Shown piece by piece: positions 1 through 5,170 of a stretch of DNA of 6,774 nt (position 1 is the stretch's first letter; each line of letters begins with the position of its first letter). A program made the position numbers and the translations under genes. The stretch is from Alphaproteobacteria bacterium. GTDB taxonomy: Bacteria; Pseudomonadota; Alphaproteobacteria; 16-39-46. Location of the stretch: the NCBI GenBank assembly GCA_947497675.1, contig CANMHY010000040.1, positions 1 through 6,774 of the forward strand, read 5' to 3'. The notes below the pieces were generated by a model. That model was not told the origin of the DNA, did no database searches, and saw only the letters and a list, made by a program, of their open reading frames with translations.

Positions 1-132
1 TTGGAAAAAAAGGAGGTAATCATTATCGAAAAATTTCTTAACAACCGGCCACGAAAAGTGCTAGACTATAAAACACCAAAGGAGGTCTTCTTTGACACTC
101 CTATTTTTGTCCGTGTTGCACTTCGGTGTTGA
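1..132 (+). CDS. IS30-family transposase, C-terminal end (5' part outside window)
   Basis: The frame is open from base 1 to the TGA at 130-132. It reads a C-terminus typical of IS30-family DDE transposases: NNRPRK, then a D-Y-K-T-P-K-E-V-F block, then a final VALRC. In IS30 enzymes this segment follows the catalytic Glu of the DDE core and closes the protein. Only about 43 residues lie in the window, so whether the upstream gene is intact cannot be judged. The bases around the stop (about 113-140, ending GTTGAATGGGCC) could be the element's right inverted repeat, since in this family the repeat often overlaps the stop region. That boundary is inferred, because the left end is not visible. Sequence from a different transposase begins within about 15 bases of the stop. 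Confidence 0.72.
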   Translation: MEKKEVIIIEKFLNNRPRKVLDYKTPKEVFFDTPIFVRVALRC

Positions 133-145
133 ATGGGCCACTTGA

Positions 146-424
146 AAAAATCAAGGCTATCAGTTTGAGAGAAACTTTGAACACGGTGACAAAAATTTAA
201 GTACAATATTCGCACAGCTCATGTTGCTTGCATTTTTTATTGATCAATGTTTGCAGCATCTTAATAAACGGTTTCAACAAGCTCGTGTAAAATCTGGATC
301 TTTAAGATCTCTTTGGAATACAATGCTCTCTTTTATTTATTTGCTTGAAATTCCAAACTTTGAAACGCTCTATGAGACTTTGATTGATCCCCCTGTTTTT
401 AAAATTAATGCCGTGTCTCGATAA
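146..424 (+). pseudogene. DDE transposase C-terminal remnant (family not assigned)
   Basis: The frame from 146 to the TAA/TAG region at 422-424 reads about 92 residues beginning KNQGYQFERNFEHGDKNLST and continuing through LMLLAFFIDQ. This matches the C-terminal pattern of a DDE transposase subgroup, H-G-x-K-x-L-S followed by a hydrophobic LMLLAF-IDQ helix. No start codon or catalytic core is present. The first ATG (221) lies inside the conserved block, so the open frame from there is not a genuine small gene. Upstream the frame is closed by TGA at 143-145. TTG AAA AAT CAA would fit the expected L-K-N-Q, but the tract at 145-150 has six A's instead of five, which fits a single-base insertion. 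The remnant is dead. Family knowledge supports transposase; the exact IS family is uncertain. Confidence 0.7.
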
Positions 425-558
425 GCCTTTTAAAAAAATGCCTTGATTTTAATCTTCATTTTATTCATCTCTTTTTGAGATAGGGGGCCTTTTTACCTTT
501 AAATCAAGTGGGATTTTTATTTTTTATTCCGGGAATTGCTGATTTATTAGAATCTATC

Positions 559-587
559 TTTTCAAATAAATAAATTTTCTTTAAAAT
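559..587 (+). promoter_or_regulatory. Candidate sigma-70 promoter for the mobilisation operon
   Basis: TTTTCA at 559-564 (4 of 6 to TTGACA) is separated by 17 bases from TAAAAT at 582-587 (5 of 6 to TATAAT). A start near 594 would leave a leader of about 70 bases that includes the inverted repeat at 603-626 and the palindrome at 646-657. In DNA this AT-rich, such matches are common by chance, so the call is weak. Confidence 0.28.
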
Positions 588-602
588 ATAAAATAAATGT
601 TC

Positions 603-626
603 TCAAAGTTTTTTTAAAAACTTTGA
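603..626 (+). repeat. Perfect 11-bp inverted repeat (hairpin or operator; possible oriT element)
   Basis: TCAAAGTTTTT (603-613) and AAAAACTTTGA (616-626) are exact reverse complements with TT between them. The element sits about 38 bases before the relaxase start. There is no GC-rich stem and no trailing T run, so it is not a normal terminator. It could be a binding site for a dimeric regulator, a relaxase recognition hairpin within oriT, or chance symmetry of A and T runs. The CAAAG/CTTTG ends argue somewhat against pure chance. Confidence 0.5.
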
Positions 627-645
627 AGAGAGGCTTTTAATACTT

Positions 646-657
646 AATCTTAAGATT
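646..657. repeat. 12-bp perfect palindrome next to the relaxase start
   Basis: AATCTTAAGATT is fully self-complementary and ends six bases before the ATG at 664, where a ribosome binding site would be expected. It may be an operator through which the relaxase represses its own synthesis, or chance in AT-rich sequence. No regulator is identified. Confidence 0.3.
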
Positions 658-663
658 TGGTCT

Positions 664-1335
664 ATGGGTTTAAATAATAATCAAAAAAAGAAACCTTTTT
701 TAATGACAGAGCGTGATCTTGAAATTCTTAATTTCATTAATATGTTTGGATTTTGTGAGCGTCCCCACCTTGAGAAAAAATTTGATCTGACCCCGCAGCG
801 TTTTCGCGATTGTCTGAAACGCTTGAAAGGACAAGAGCTGATTAGTGAAGAGGCCATTTTTCATAAGCGTCCTAAGATTTATCGACTTACGAAGAAAGGA
901 GCTCAATATACAGATCTTCCGCCTCTTCATAAAATTCCCTTCGCGCTCTATCATCATGAGATCACTGTGGTAGATGTGGCTTTGATACTCATGAATCAAT
1001 ATAAAGAAGCCCTTTGGCGCAGTGAGCGTTATTTAAAACGAGAAAAGCGAGAATCCCTTGAGAAATGGCATATTGCTGACGGACATTTAATTTTTTCAGA
1101 TGGAAGGCGAATTGCCATTGAAATTGAGTTAACGCTCAAGGATCCACAGCGTCTTAAAGAGATTTTTAAAAAATATGCGCTTGAGTTTGACATTTCGGAG
1201 GTTTGGTATTTTTGTACACCTCTTCTTTTAAAACCGCTTCAAAAGGCAGCTGAAGCGATGCCGTTTATTCATTTTTTTGATCTCACGATAGTTGGAGAGA
1301 GGGCTTGTGTTGATACAAAAACGTGTCTTTCTTGA
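664..1335 (+). CDS. mobC: MOB_C-family relaxase (Replic_Relax, CloDF13 MobC-like)
   Basis: The 223-residue protein has the layout of the replication-relaxation family, which includes the MOB_C relaxases CloDF13 MobC and pAD1 TraX. These nick oriT and pilot DNA transfer. Residues 15-85 form a winged helix (TERDLEILNFI, a helix-turn-helix around 42-58, a wing near KIYRLTKKG). Then comes the family's H-H-E block at 97-99 (LYHHEITVVDVAL). A restriction-endonuclease-like core follows with D139 (HIADGHL), E153, E155 and K159 (AIEIELTLK). The D...ExE acidic triad is what MOB_C enzymes use in place of the HUH tyrosine chemistry of other relaxases. Length is close to CloDF13 MobC (about 240). The ATG at 664 lacks a clear ribosome binding site; ATG 703 is an alternative that would trim 13 residues. 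The 3' end overlaps the coupling-protein gene. A plasmid replication protein of the same superfamily is a less likely alternative, given that neighbour. Confidence 0.72.
   Translation: MGLNNNQKKKPFLMTERDLEILNFINMFGFCERPHLEKKFDLTPQRFRDCLKRLKGQELISEEAIFHKRPKIYRLTKKGAQYTDLPPLHKIPFALYHHEITVVDVALILMNQYKEALWRSERYLKREKRESLEKWHIADGHLIFSDGRRIAIEIELTLKDPQRLKEIFKKYALEFDISEVWYFCTPLLLKPLQKAAEAMPFIHFFDLTIVGERACVDTKTCLS
1294..1302 (+). promoter_or_regulatory. Ribosome binding site of the coupling-protein gene, inside the relaxase gene
   Basis: GGAGAGAGG lies inside the end of the relaxase gene. It places the start at GTG 1307 (4-9 bases downstream, depending on pairing register) or TTG 1310. The longer in-frame TTG at 1292 has no purine-rich stretch before it and would itself overlap this site, so it is less likely. 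Confidence 0.6.
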
Positions 1336-2956
1336 GGTTTTTCTCGCGGGTCTTTTTCTTGCAGGTTTGAGCTTTCCAGCGCTCTTTGGCTTTCTCCTTT
1401 TTTTTCTCTGGCGACGCATGGCTGTTTTAAATGGATGGGCTCTCTTTTGCCTTGGAAATTTAAGTCTTCTTGGATTTATCGTCTTTTTTACAAAAGAGAG
1501 TGGTTCTTTTTTAGAAACGGGAATTTCTTTTTTTGGGGAAAGTATGAGCGTCAACAGTCTCTTTTGGGATTCCCTTTTGGCTCAGAAAAGTCCTTTAGAG
1601 GGCGTTTACATTTGGTATCAAACTGGCGTTCCTTTTTTGAGTGTCAACGTTTTATGGGTTGCAGGAATTTTGAGCGCAGTTGACCATCTTTTGAGTCGTC
1701 GTTGGAACGTAAAAAAGAAAGCACCCTCTTCTCTCTCTGAAACAGTGCAAGGCGTTTTATTAGGAACGTCCCTCTCGACTGGAAAAAATATTGTCATTCC
1801 GGATTTTGTTCTGAATCAAGGCGTGATGATTTTGGGGACGACGGGAGGGGGGAAGTCCATTACGCTTCGGCGATTTTATGAGCGGGCAATCCTTGGCAAA
1901 GAAGCCTTGATTATCGTGGATGGAAAACCCACAGAGGCCACAGTCCAATGGATTAAAGAAAGAGCTGAATTGGAAAATCGCCCTTTTTATGGCTTTAATT
2001 GTGACGACAATTGGCATTATGACCCCTTGGCTGAGGGCAGTTTTACTGAGCTTAAAGATAAAATTATGAGTTTAAAGGACGTTTGGGAAAGTGATTACTA
2101 TAGATCCGTTGCAGAAGATTATTTGCAAACAACCTGTTCTATTTTAAAATTTTCGAAAACTCCTTTTGATTTAGAGACCATCGTTTCTCTTTTGGAATAT
2201 TCAGATCTCGTCTTGTTTGTGCGTCAATTAAAAGGAAATCTTAAGGAATTAAAAGTTCTTCAAGAGCGTGTTAAACGTCTCTCTCAGTATAAACGGGATG
2301 ATGTAAAGGGACTTGCTGCCCATTTAAATTTATTGGTTAATTCTGAGTTGGGGGAATTTTTAAAACGGAAAAAAGAGCATACGTTTTCCTTAAGAGAGGT
2401 TGTTCAACAAAAAGGTGTTGCTTATTTTGCCCTTCCATCTTTGCGATATCCTTATTTTGCCAAGATGCTTGGAAAATTGATTATCAATGATATTAAATCA
2501 ACGATTGATCGAAAAGATGGAGATGCTCGTGTATTTACAATTTTCGATGAGTTTTCTGTCTTTGCAGGGGAGCAGGTTTTAAATTTAGTTACCATGGGAC
2601 GCGCGAAAGGTGTTCACGCTGTTTTAGGAACGCAAGGAATTTCAGATTTAAAAAAAGTCCATCCCACCTTTGCCAATCAAATTCTCAATTGCGTAAATAC
2701 ACTGATTTGTCATCGTCTGAATGATGAAGAAAGTGCTAAAACGGTCTCCGAGTGGGGCGGGGTGGAAGATGTTCTTGAATATACCCACGGACTCAATGAT
2801 GATATCGATGCTCCGCGAACAGGTTCTCTCCGCGTGAAGCAAAAATTTAGTGTGACGCCAGATATGATTAAAAAAGACCTGAATCCAGGAGAGGCTTTTT
2901 ATCTCAGTAAGGAAAAGACATTTGTGGTGGAGAAAGTCCACGTAAAATTTACCTAA
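1307..2956 (+). CDS. Type IV coupling protein (VirD4/TraG/TraD-type DNA-transfer ATPase)
   Basis: This hexameric inner-membrane ATPase would link the relaxase-DNA complex to a type IV secretion channel and power DNA export. The 549 residues begin with two hydrophobic helices (about 8-34 and 44-62) and a third weaker one (about 109-128), then a cytosolic motor. Walker A is G177-TTGGG-K183-S184. Walker B is VFTIFDE with D414-E415, followed by the TraG/TraD C-terminal signature GRAKGVHAVLGTQ (R432, Q443). The stretch around 250-350, rich in K, L and E, matches the all-alpha domain position. The start overlaps the relaxase gene by 29 bases, implying translational coupling. It is equivalent to CloDF13 MobB in the relaxase-coupling pair. 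No other secretion gene lies in the window, so the channel must come from elsewhere. All motor motifs are intact and the length is normal. GTG 1307 was chosen for its ribosome binding site; TTG 1310 or TTG 1292 are alternatives. Confidence 0.88.
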   Translation: MLIQKRVFLEVFLAGLFLAGLSFPALFGFLLFFLWRRMAVLNGWALFCLGNLSLLGFIVFFTKESGSFLETGISFFGESMSVNSLFWDSLLAQKSPLEGVYIWYQTGVPFLSVNVLWVAGILSAVDHLLSRRWNVKKKAPSSLSETVQGVLLGTSLSTGKNIVIPDFVLNQGVMILGTTGGGKSITLRRFYERAILGKEALIIVDGKPTEATVQWIKERAELENRPFYGFNCDDNWHYDPLAEGSFTELKDKIMSLKDVWESDYYRSVAEDYLQTTCSILKFSKTPFDLETIVSLLEYSDLVLFVRQLKGNLKELKVLQERVKRLSQYKRDDVKGLAAHLNLLVNSELGEFLKRKKEHTFSLREVVQQKGVAYFALPSLRYPYFAKMLGKLIINDIKSTIDRKDGDARVFTIFDEFSVFAGEQVLNLVTMGRAKGVHAVLGTQGISDLKKVHPTFANQILNCVNTLICHRLNDEESAKTVSEWGGVEDVLEYTHGLNDDIDAPRTGSLRVKQKFSVTPDMIKKDLNPGEAFYLSKEKTFVVEKVHVKFT

Positions 2957-2969
2957 AGCATGGAAAGGG

Positions 2970-2975
2970 AGGAGG
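2970..2975 (+). promoter_or_regulatory. Strong ribosome binding site deciding GTG 2984 for the M48-like gene
   Basis: AGGAGG lies in a purine run (about 2963-2979) and ends eight bases before GTG 2984. The in-frame ATG at 2960 would place this run inside the coding region as a Glu/Gly-rich stretch and has no ribosome binding site of its own. GTG 2984 also puts the first membrane helix directly at the N-terminus. Confidence 0.7.
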
Positions 2976-2983
2976 GGGGCATT

Positions 2984-3880
2984 GTGAGTGTTATACTGTT
3001 GTTTAGCATAACGGGATTTTTTTTGTGGTTTTGTGGGGATGGGATTCTCAATCTTTTTTATCCTCAAGATCCCTATTCTTCTTTTTTAATAGCCTTTTCT
3101 GTTTTTACATTTCTCTGGAGTTTGATTTTTTTAGGTCAATCTTGGATTGGAATTCAGATTTTAAGAGTTATAAAAGGGGCTCGTCCCTTAATTGAGAAAG
3201 AAAATTCTCGATTGAAAGAGTTAACGGCATCTGTACAGCATGAAATTTTTCTCAAAACAGGACTCGAGCCCCTATCATTAGACATTTATTTTGAAGAGAG
3301 CCCTCTTCCAATGATTTGGGCTGTTGGACGAAAAACGCTTTTTATGTCTCGAACGCTTTATGAGATGACCACAGATAAGGAATTAAAAGGACTTATTGCT
3401 GCTGAACTTGCGTCTCTTCATCGCGGAGACGCCCAAAGGCGATTTTGCACTTTAGTTCTTGGGTTTATACCGCTTTCTTTTGCGTGGAGTTTAAAAATGG
3501 GAGGAAAAGCACTCTGTGAGATGAGTCTTTCGATGGCGCCCAAACAAAAAGAAGCGCTTCCTTTCGTAGCTGTTCAAGTCATCACGCTTCTTATGGGATT
3601 TTTTCTCATTCTGGGCTGGGGGTTTACAAAAATAGCCTTTGGAATTTTATCTTTATTGTCATGGGCCCCCCATCACAGACAGATCTTTAAATCTGATCTT
3701 TTTGCACAAGATGTTGGATTTGGAGAAGGTCTTCTCTCTTTCTTGCATAAGATAAAAAATTTCGATTTTGATCAGTCCGATCGACTTAATGATCGATTTT
3801 CAGACACCGCTCCAAAGATCATGATTCGTATTGGAAGACTGGAGAAAGGTTTAAAGAATTCCCATTTATCTTCTTTTTAA
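2984..3880 (+). CDS. M48-like membrane protein lacking all zinc ligands (pseudopeptidase)
   Basis: The protein has 298 residues in the order of HtpX/M48 membrane peptidases: hydrophobic helices at about 2-25 and 34-60, a soluble segment with an amphipathic helix (66-90), the peptidase-like core, and hydrophobic helices at about 154-170 and 196-225. The core aligns in pattern with M48. A G-x-K-x-L-F-M-S-x-x-L strand-turn (115-125) is followed by DKELKGLIAAELASLHRGD. Where M48 has HExxH, this has A140-E141-L-A-S144; the following R-G-D (147-149) is kept. Where M48 has E-Y-x-A-D with the third zinc ligand, this has I234-F-K-S-D238. All three metal ligands are gone, so proteolysis is not expected. 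It starts 27 bases after the coupling gene behind a strong ribosome binding site, so it is probably co-translated. A structural or chaperone role with the coupling protein is inference; no such partner is known to me. Confidence 0.7.
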   Translation: MSVILLFSITGFFLWFCGDGILNLFYPQDPYSSFLIAFSVFTFLWSLIFLGQSWIGIQILRVIKGARPLIEKENSRLKELTASVQHEIFLKTGLEPLSLDIYFEESPLPMIWAVGRKTLFMSRTLYEMTTDKELKGLIAAELASLHRGDAQRRFCTLVLGFIPLSFAWSLKMGGKALCEMSLSMAPKQKEALPFVAVQVITLLMGFFLILGWGFTKIAFGILSLLSWAPHHRQIFKSDLFAQDVGFGEGLLSFLHKIKNFDFDQSDRLNDRFSDTAPKIMIRIGRLEKGLKNSHLSSF

Positions 3881-3921
3881 GGAAAGAGGAATTCATTTGA
3901 AATGATGGAATTTCAGGGGCA

Positions 3922-3994
3922 TGAGCCGAATAAAAAGACGAATCGGCTCAAATATGTCTTTTTTTTGAGCCGATTAAGGTGTATAATCGGCTCA
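3922..3994. promoter_or_regulatory. Operator array: four alternating TGAGCCGA half-sites upstream of fic
   Basis: Half-sites lie at 3922-3929 (TGAGCCGA), 3943-3950 (TCGGCTCA), 3966-3973 (TGAGCCGA) and 3987-3994 (TCGGCTCA). They form two palindromes with start-to-start steps of 21, 23 and 21 bases, about two helical turns. The second pair extends to a perfect 11-bp inverted repeat (3966-3976 and 3984-3994) with a 7-base centre. It covers a TATAAT box at 3982-3987 and touches the fic ribosome binding site, so a bound protein should block transcription. The likely ligand is the winged helix at the C-terminus of the Fic protein itself, by inference. Confidence 0.72.
3982..3987 (+). promoter_or_regulatory. 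fic promoter -10 box (TATAAT) embedded in the operator
   Basis: A perfect TATAAT is preceded directly by TG. The -35 position at 17-base spacing (3959-3964) is only a T run, so the promoter would depend on its -10 region. Transcription would begin near 3994, giving a leader of about 15 bases that contains the ribosome binding site. Confidence 0.5.
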
Positions 3995-4000
3995 GAGAGG
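3994..4000 (+). promoter_or_regulatory. fic ribosome binding site
   Basis: AGAGAGG ends eight bases before ATG 4009. It supports that start over the in-frame GTG at 3979, which lies inside the operator and upstream of the predicted transcription start. Confidence 0.65.
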
Positions 4001-4008
4001 ACTCTAAA

Positions 4009-5145
4009 ATGAGCGCAATGTACATCTGGGAACGCAAAGCGTGGCCAAATTTTACGTACGATCTTTCTTGTGTTCAAGAGACGCTTTACCAATATGCCTG
4101 TGAAACAAGCTCTCTTGCGGGAGGACTGAGTCAAGTTTCAGAGGAGATGAAAGAGGAAACGGCTATTGATTTGATGGTCTTGGAAGCTCTTAAGACCTCT
4201 GAAATTGAGGGAGAAAAACTCAATGTGGAAGAGCTTAGATCTTCTGTTCGGAAGCAGTTGGGTCTTTCCTTTAATCCAAAATTGACACAAGACCCAAAGG
4301 CCTGTGGAATTGCAGCTCTTATGATTTCAGTAAGAGAGACATTCAAAGAAAAACTTTCAAAAAAGAAGTTGTTTGAATGGCATAGAATGATCTTTTCAGG
4401 GCAGAAAGACGCTGAACTTGGAAAATGGCGGACAAGCCAAGAGCCGATGCAAATTGTCTCTGGGGCTATTGGCCATGAAATCATTCATTATGAAGCGCCA
4501 CCAAGTGGGTGTCTTGATGCTGAAATGGAGCATTTTATATTTTGGTTTAATGAAACGGATCCGATGAAAGGTCAAAAAAAAATTCCAGGACCTGTTCGTG
4601 CGGCGATTACACATCTTTATTTTGAATGTCTTCATCCCTTCTTTGATGGAAATGGACGGATTGGGCGGGCACTTTCGGAAAAGGCGCTCTCACAAGATTT
4701 AGGTCATCCGGTTTTGCTAAGCCTTTCAACAACAATTGAGAGGCATAAAAAAGAATATTATCGAGAGCTCTCTGAGGCAAGCAGAGGAGAAATGGATATA
4801 ACAGAGTGGATTAATTATTTTGTTAAAACAGTTTATGAGGCTCAGTTGGATTCCAAGAAAAACATCATTTTTGTTCTTCAAAAAGCAAAATTTTGGAATA
4901 ATTTTGGGTCTCACTTGAATGAGCGCCAAGCGAAAGTTATAAGACGGATATTTAAAGAGGGGGTTTCAGGATTTGAAGGAGGTATGAGTGCCCAAAAATA
5001 CATGAGAATAACCGAATGCTCTAAAGCAACGGCAACCCGTGATTTGACTGATCTTCTTACGAAAAGATGTCTTGAAAAGCTTCCTGAAAGTGGTCGAAGT
5101 ACACGTTATGAGGTCAAACTTCCCACAAATAAGCTTTTAGTTTAG
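4009..5145 (+). CDS. Fic-domain protein, class II, with DUF4172 and C-terminal winged helix (probable AMP transferase)
   Basis: Fic enzymes transfer AMP or other nucleotide parts to protein hydroxyls. The 378 residues open with the DUF4172 pattern Y-I-W7...W12-P-x-F15. The inhibitory helix follows: T63-S-E-I-E67-G-E, fitting (S/T)xxxE(G/N) with E67 as the clamp. The conserved LRSSVRKQLG is at 76-85 and the substrate-positioning flap begins at W140-R141. The active site is H209-P-F-F-D-G-N-G-R-I-G-R220, the canonical AMPylator motif with catalytic His and both anion-binding Arg residues. Residues about 303-372 form a winged helix; T335-E-C-S-K-A-T-A-T-R344 fits the turn and recognition helix. 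All key residues are present, so it should be active but self-inhibited. ATG 4009 is preferred over GTG 3979. An operator array covers its promoter, suggesting autorepression. The gene stands alone and may be toxin-like cargo or a housekeeping modifier; its target is unknown. Confidence 0.9.
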   Translation: MSAMYIWERKAWPNFTYDLSCVQETLYQYACETSSLAGGLSQVSEEMKEETAIDLMVLEALKTSEIEGEKLNVEELRSSVRKQLGLSFNPKLTQDPKACGIAALMISVRETFKEKLSKKKLFEWHRMIFSGQKDAELGKWRTSQEPMQIVSGAIGHEIIHYEAPPSGCLDAEMEHFIFWFNETDPMKGQKKIPGPVRAAITHLYFECLHPFFDGNGRIGRALSEKALSQDLGHPVLLSLSTTIERHKKEYYRELSEASRGEMDITEWINYFVKTVYEAQLDSKKNIIFVLQKAKFWNNFGSHLNERQAKVIRRIFKEGVSGFEGGMSAQKYMRITECSKATATRDLTDLLTKRCLEKLPESGRSTRYEVKLPTNKLLV

Positions 5146-5170
5146 GAGGAAGACCCATTCTGCCCGTGAC

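Larger units (their letters stand above)
425..663 (+). other. Non-coding AT-rich gap upstream of the mobilisation operon
   Basis: No credible gene is seen on either strand. The stretch is rich in T runs and holds several symmetric elements. CTTGATTT at 442-449 is repeated inverted as AAATCAAG at 501-508. A perfect 11-bp inverted repeat lies at 603-626 and a 12-bp palindrome at 646-657. A weak sigma-70-like promoter can be drawn at 559-587. Because MOB_C relaxase genes usually lie next to their origin of transfer, this gap is the most likely place for oriT in the window. That is inference: no nic site of a known element was recognised. Confidence 0.5.

Noticed and set aside
221..424. Small protein of 67 residues starting at ATG 221
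   Set aside because: The homologous transposase block continues upstream of this ATG in the same frame, so the ATG is internal to a remnant.
442..508. Inverted pair CTTGATTT/AAATCAAG as ends of a small transposable element
   Set aside because: It is only eight bases of perfect match in AT-rich DNA, with no target duplication seen.
1228..1554. Minus-strand frame with a basic, Arg/Lys-rich peptide
   Set aside because: It is the complement of the hydrophobic N-terminal helices of the coupling protein, whose composition produces this artefact. There is no ribosome binding site or family match.
3922..3966. Rho-independent terminator for the mobilisation operon (TGAGCCGA stem followed by T's)
   Set aside because: Eight bases separate the stem from the T run and the loop is 13 bases. 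The repeated palindromes are better explained as operators, so no terminator is called.
3902..4012. A 36-codon open frame MMEFQG... ending in an ATGA overlap with the fic start
   Set aside because: It runs through the fic operator palindromes and TATAAT box, its ribosome binding site is 12 bases away, and the peptide resembles no family. The overlap with fic is probably chance.
5146..5170. Bidirectional terminator between the convergent fic and ATPase genes
   Set aside because: The 25-base gap shows no stem-loop with a T run in either direction.
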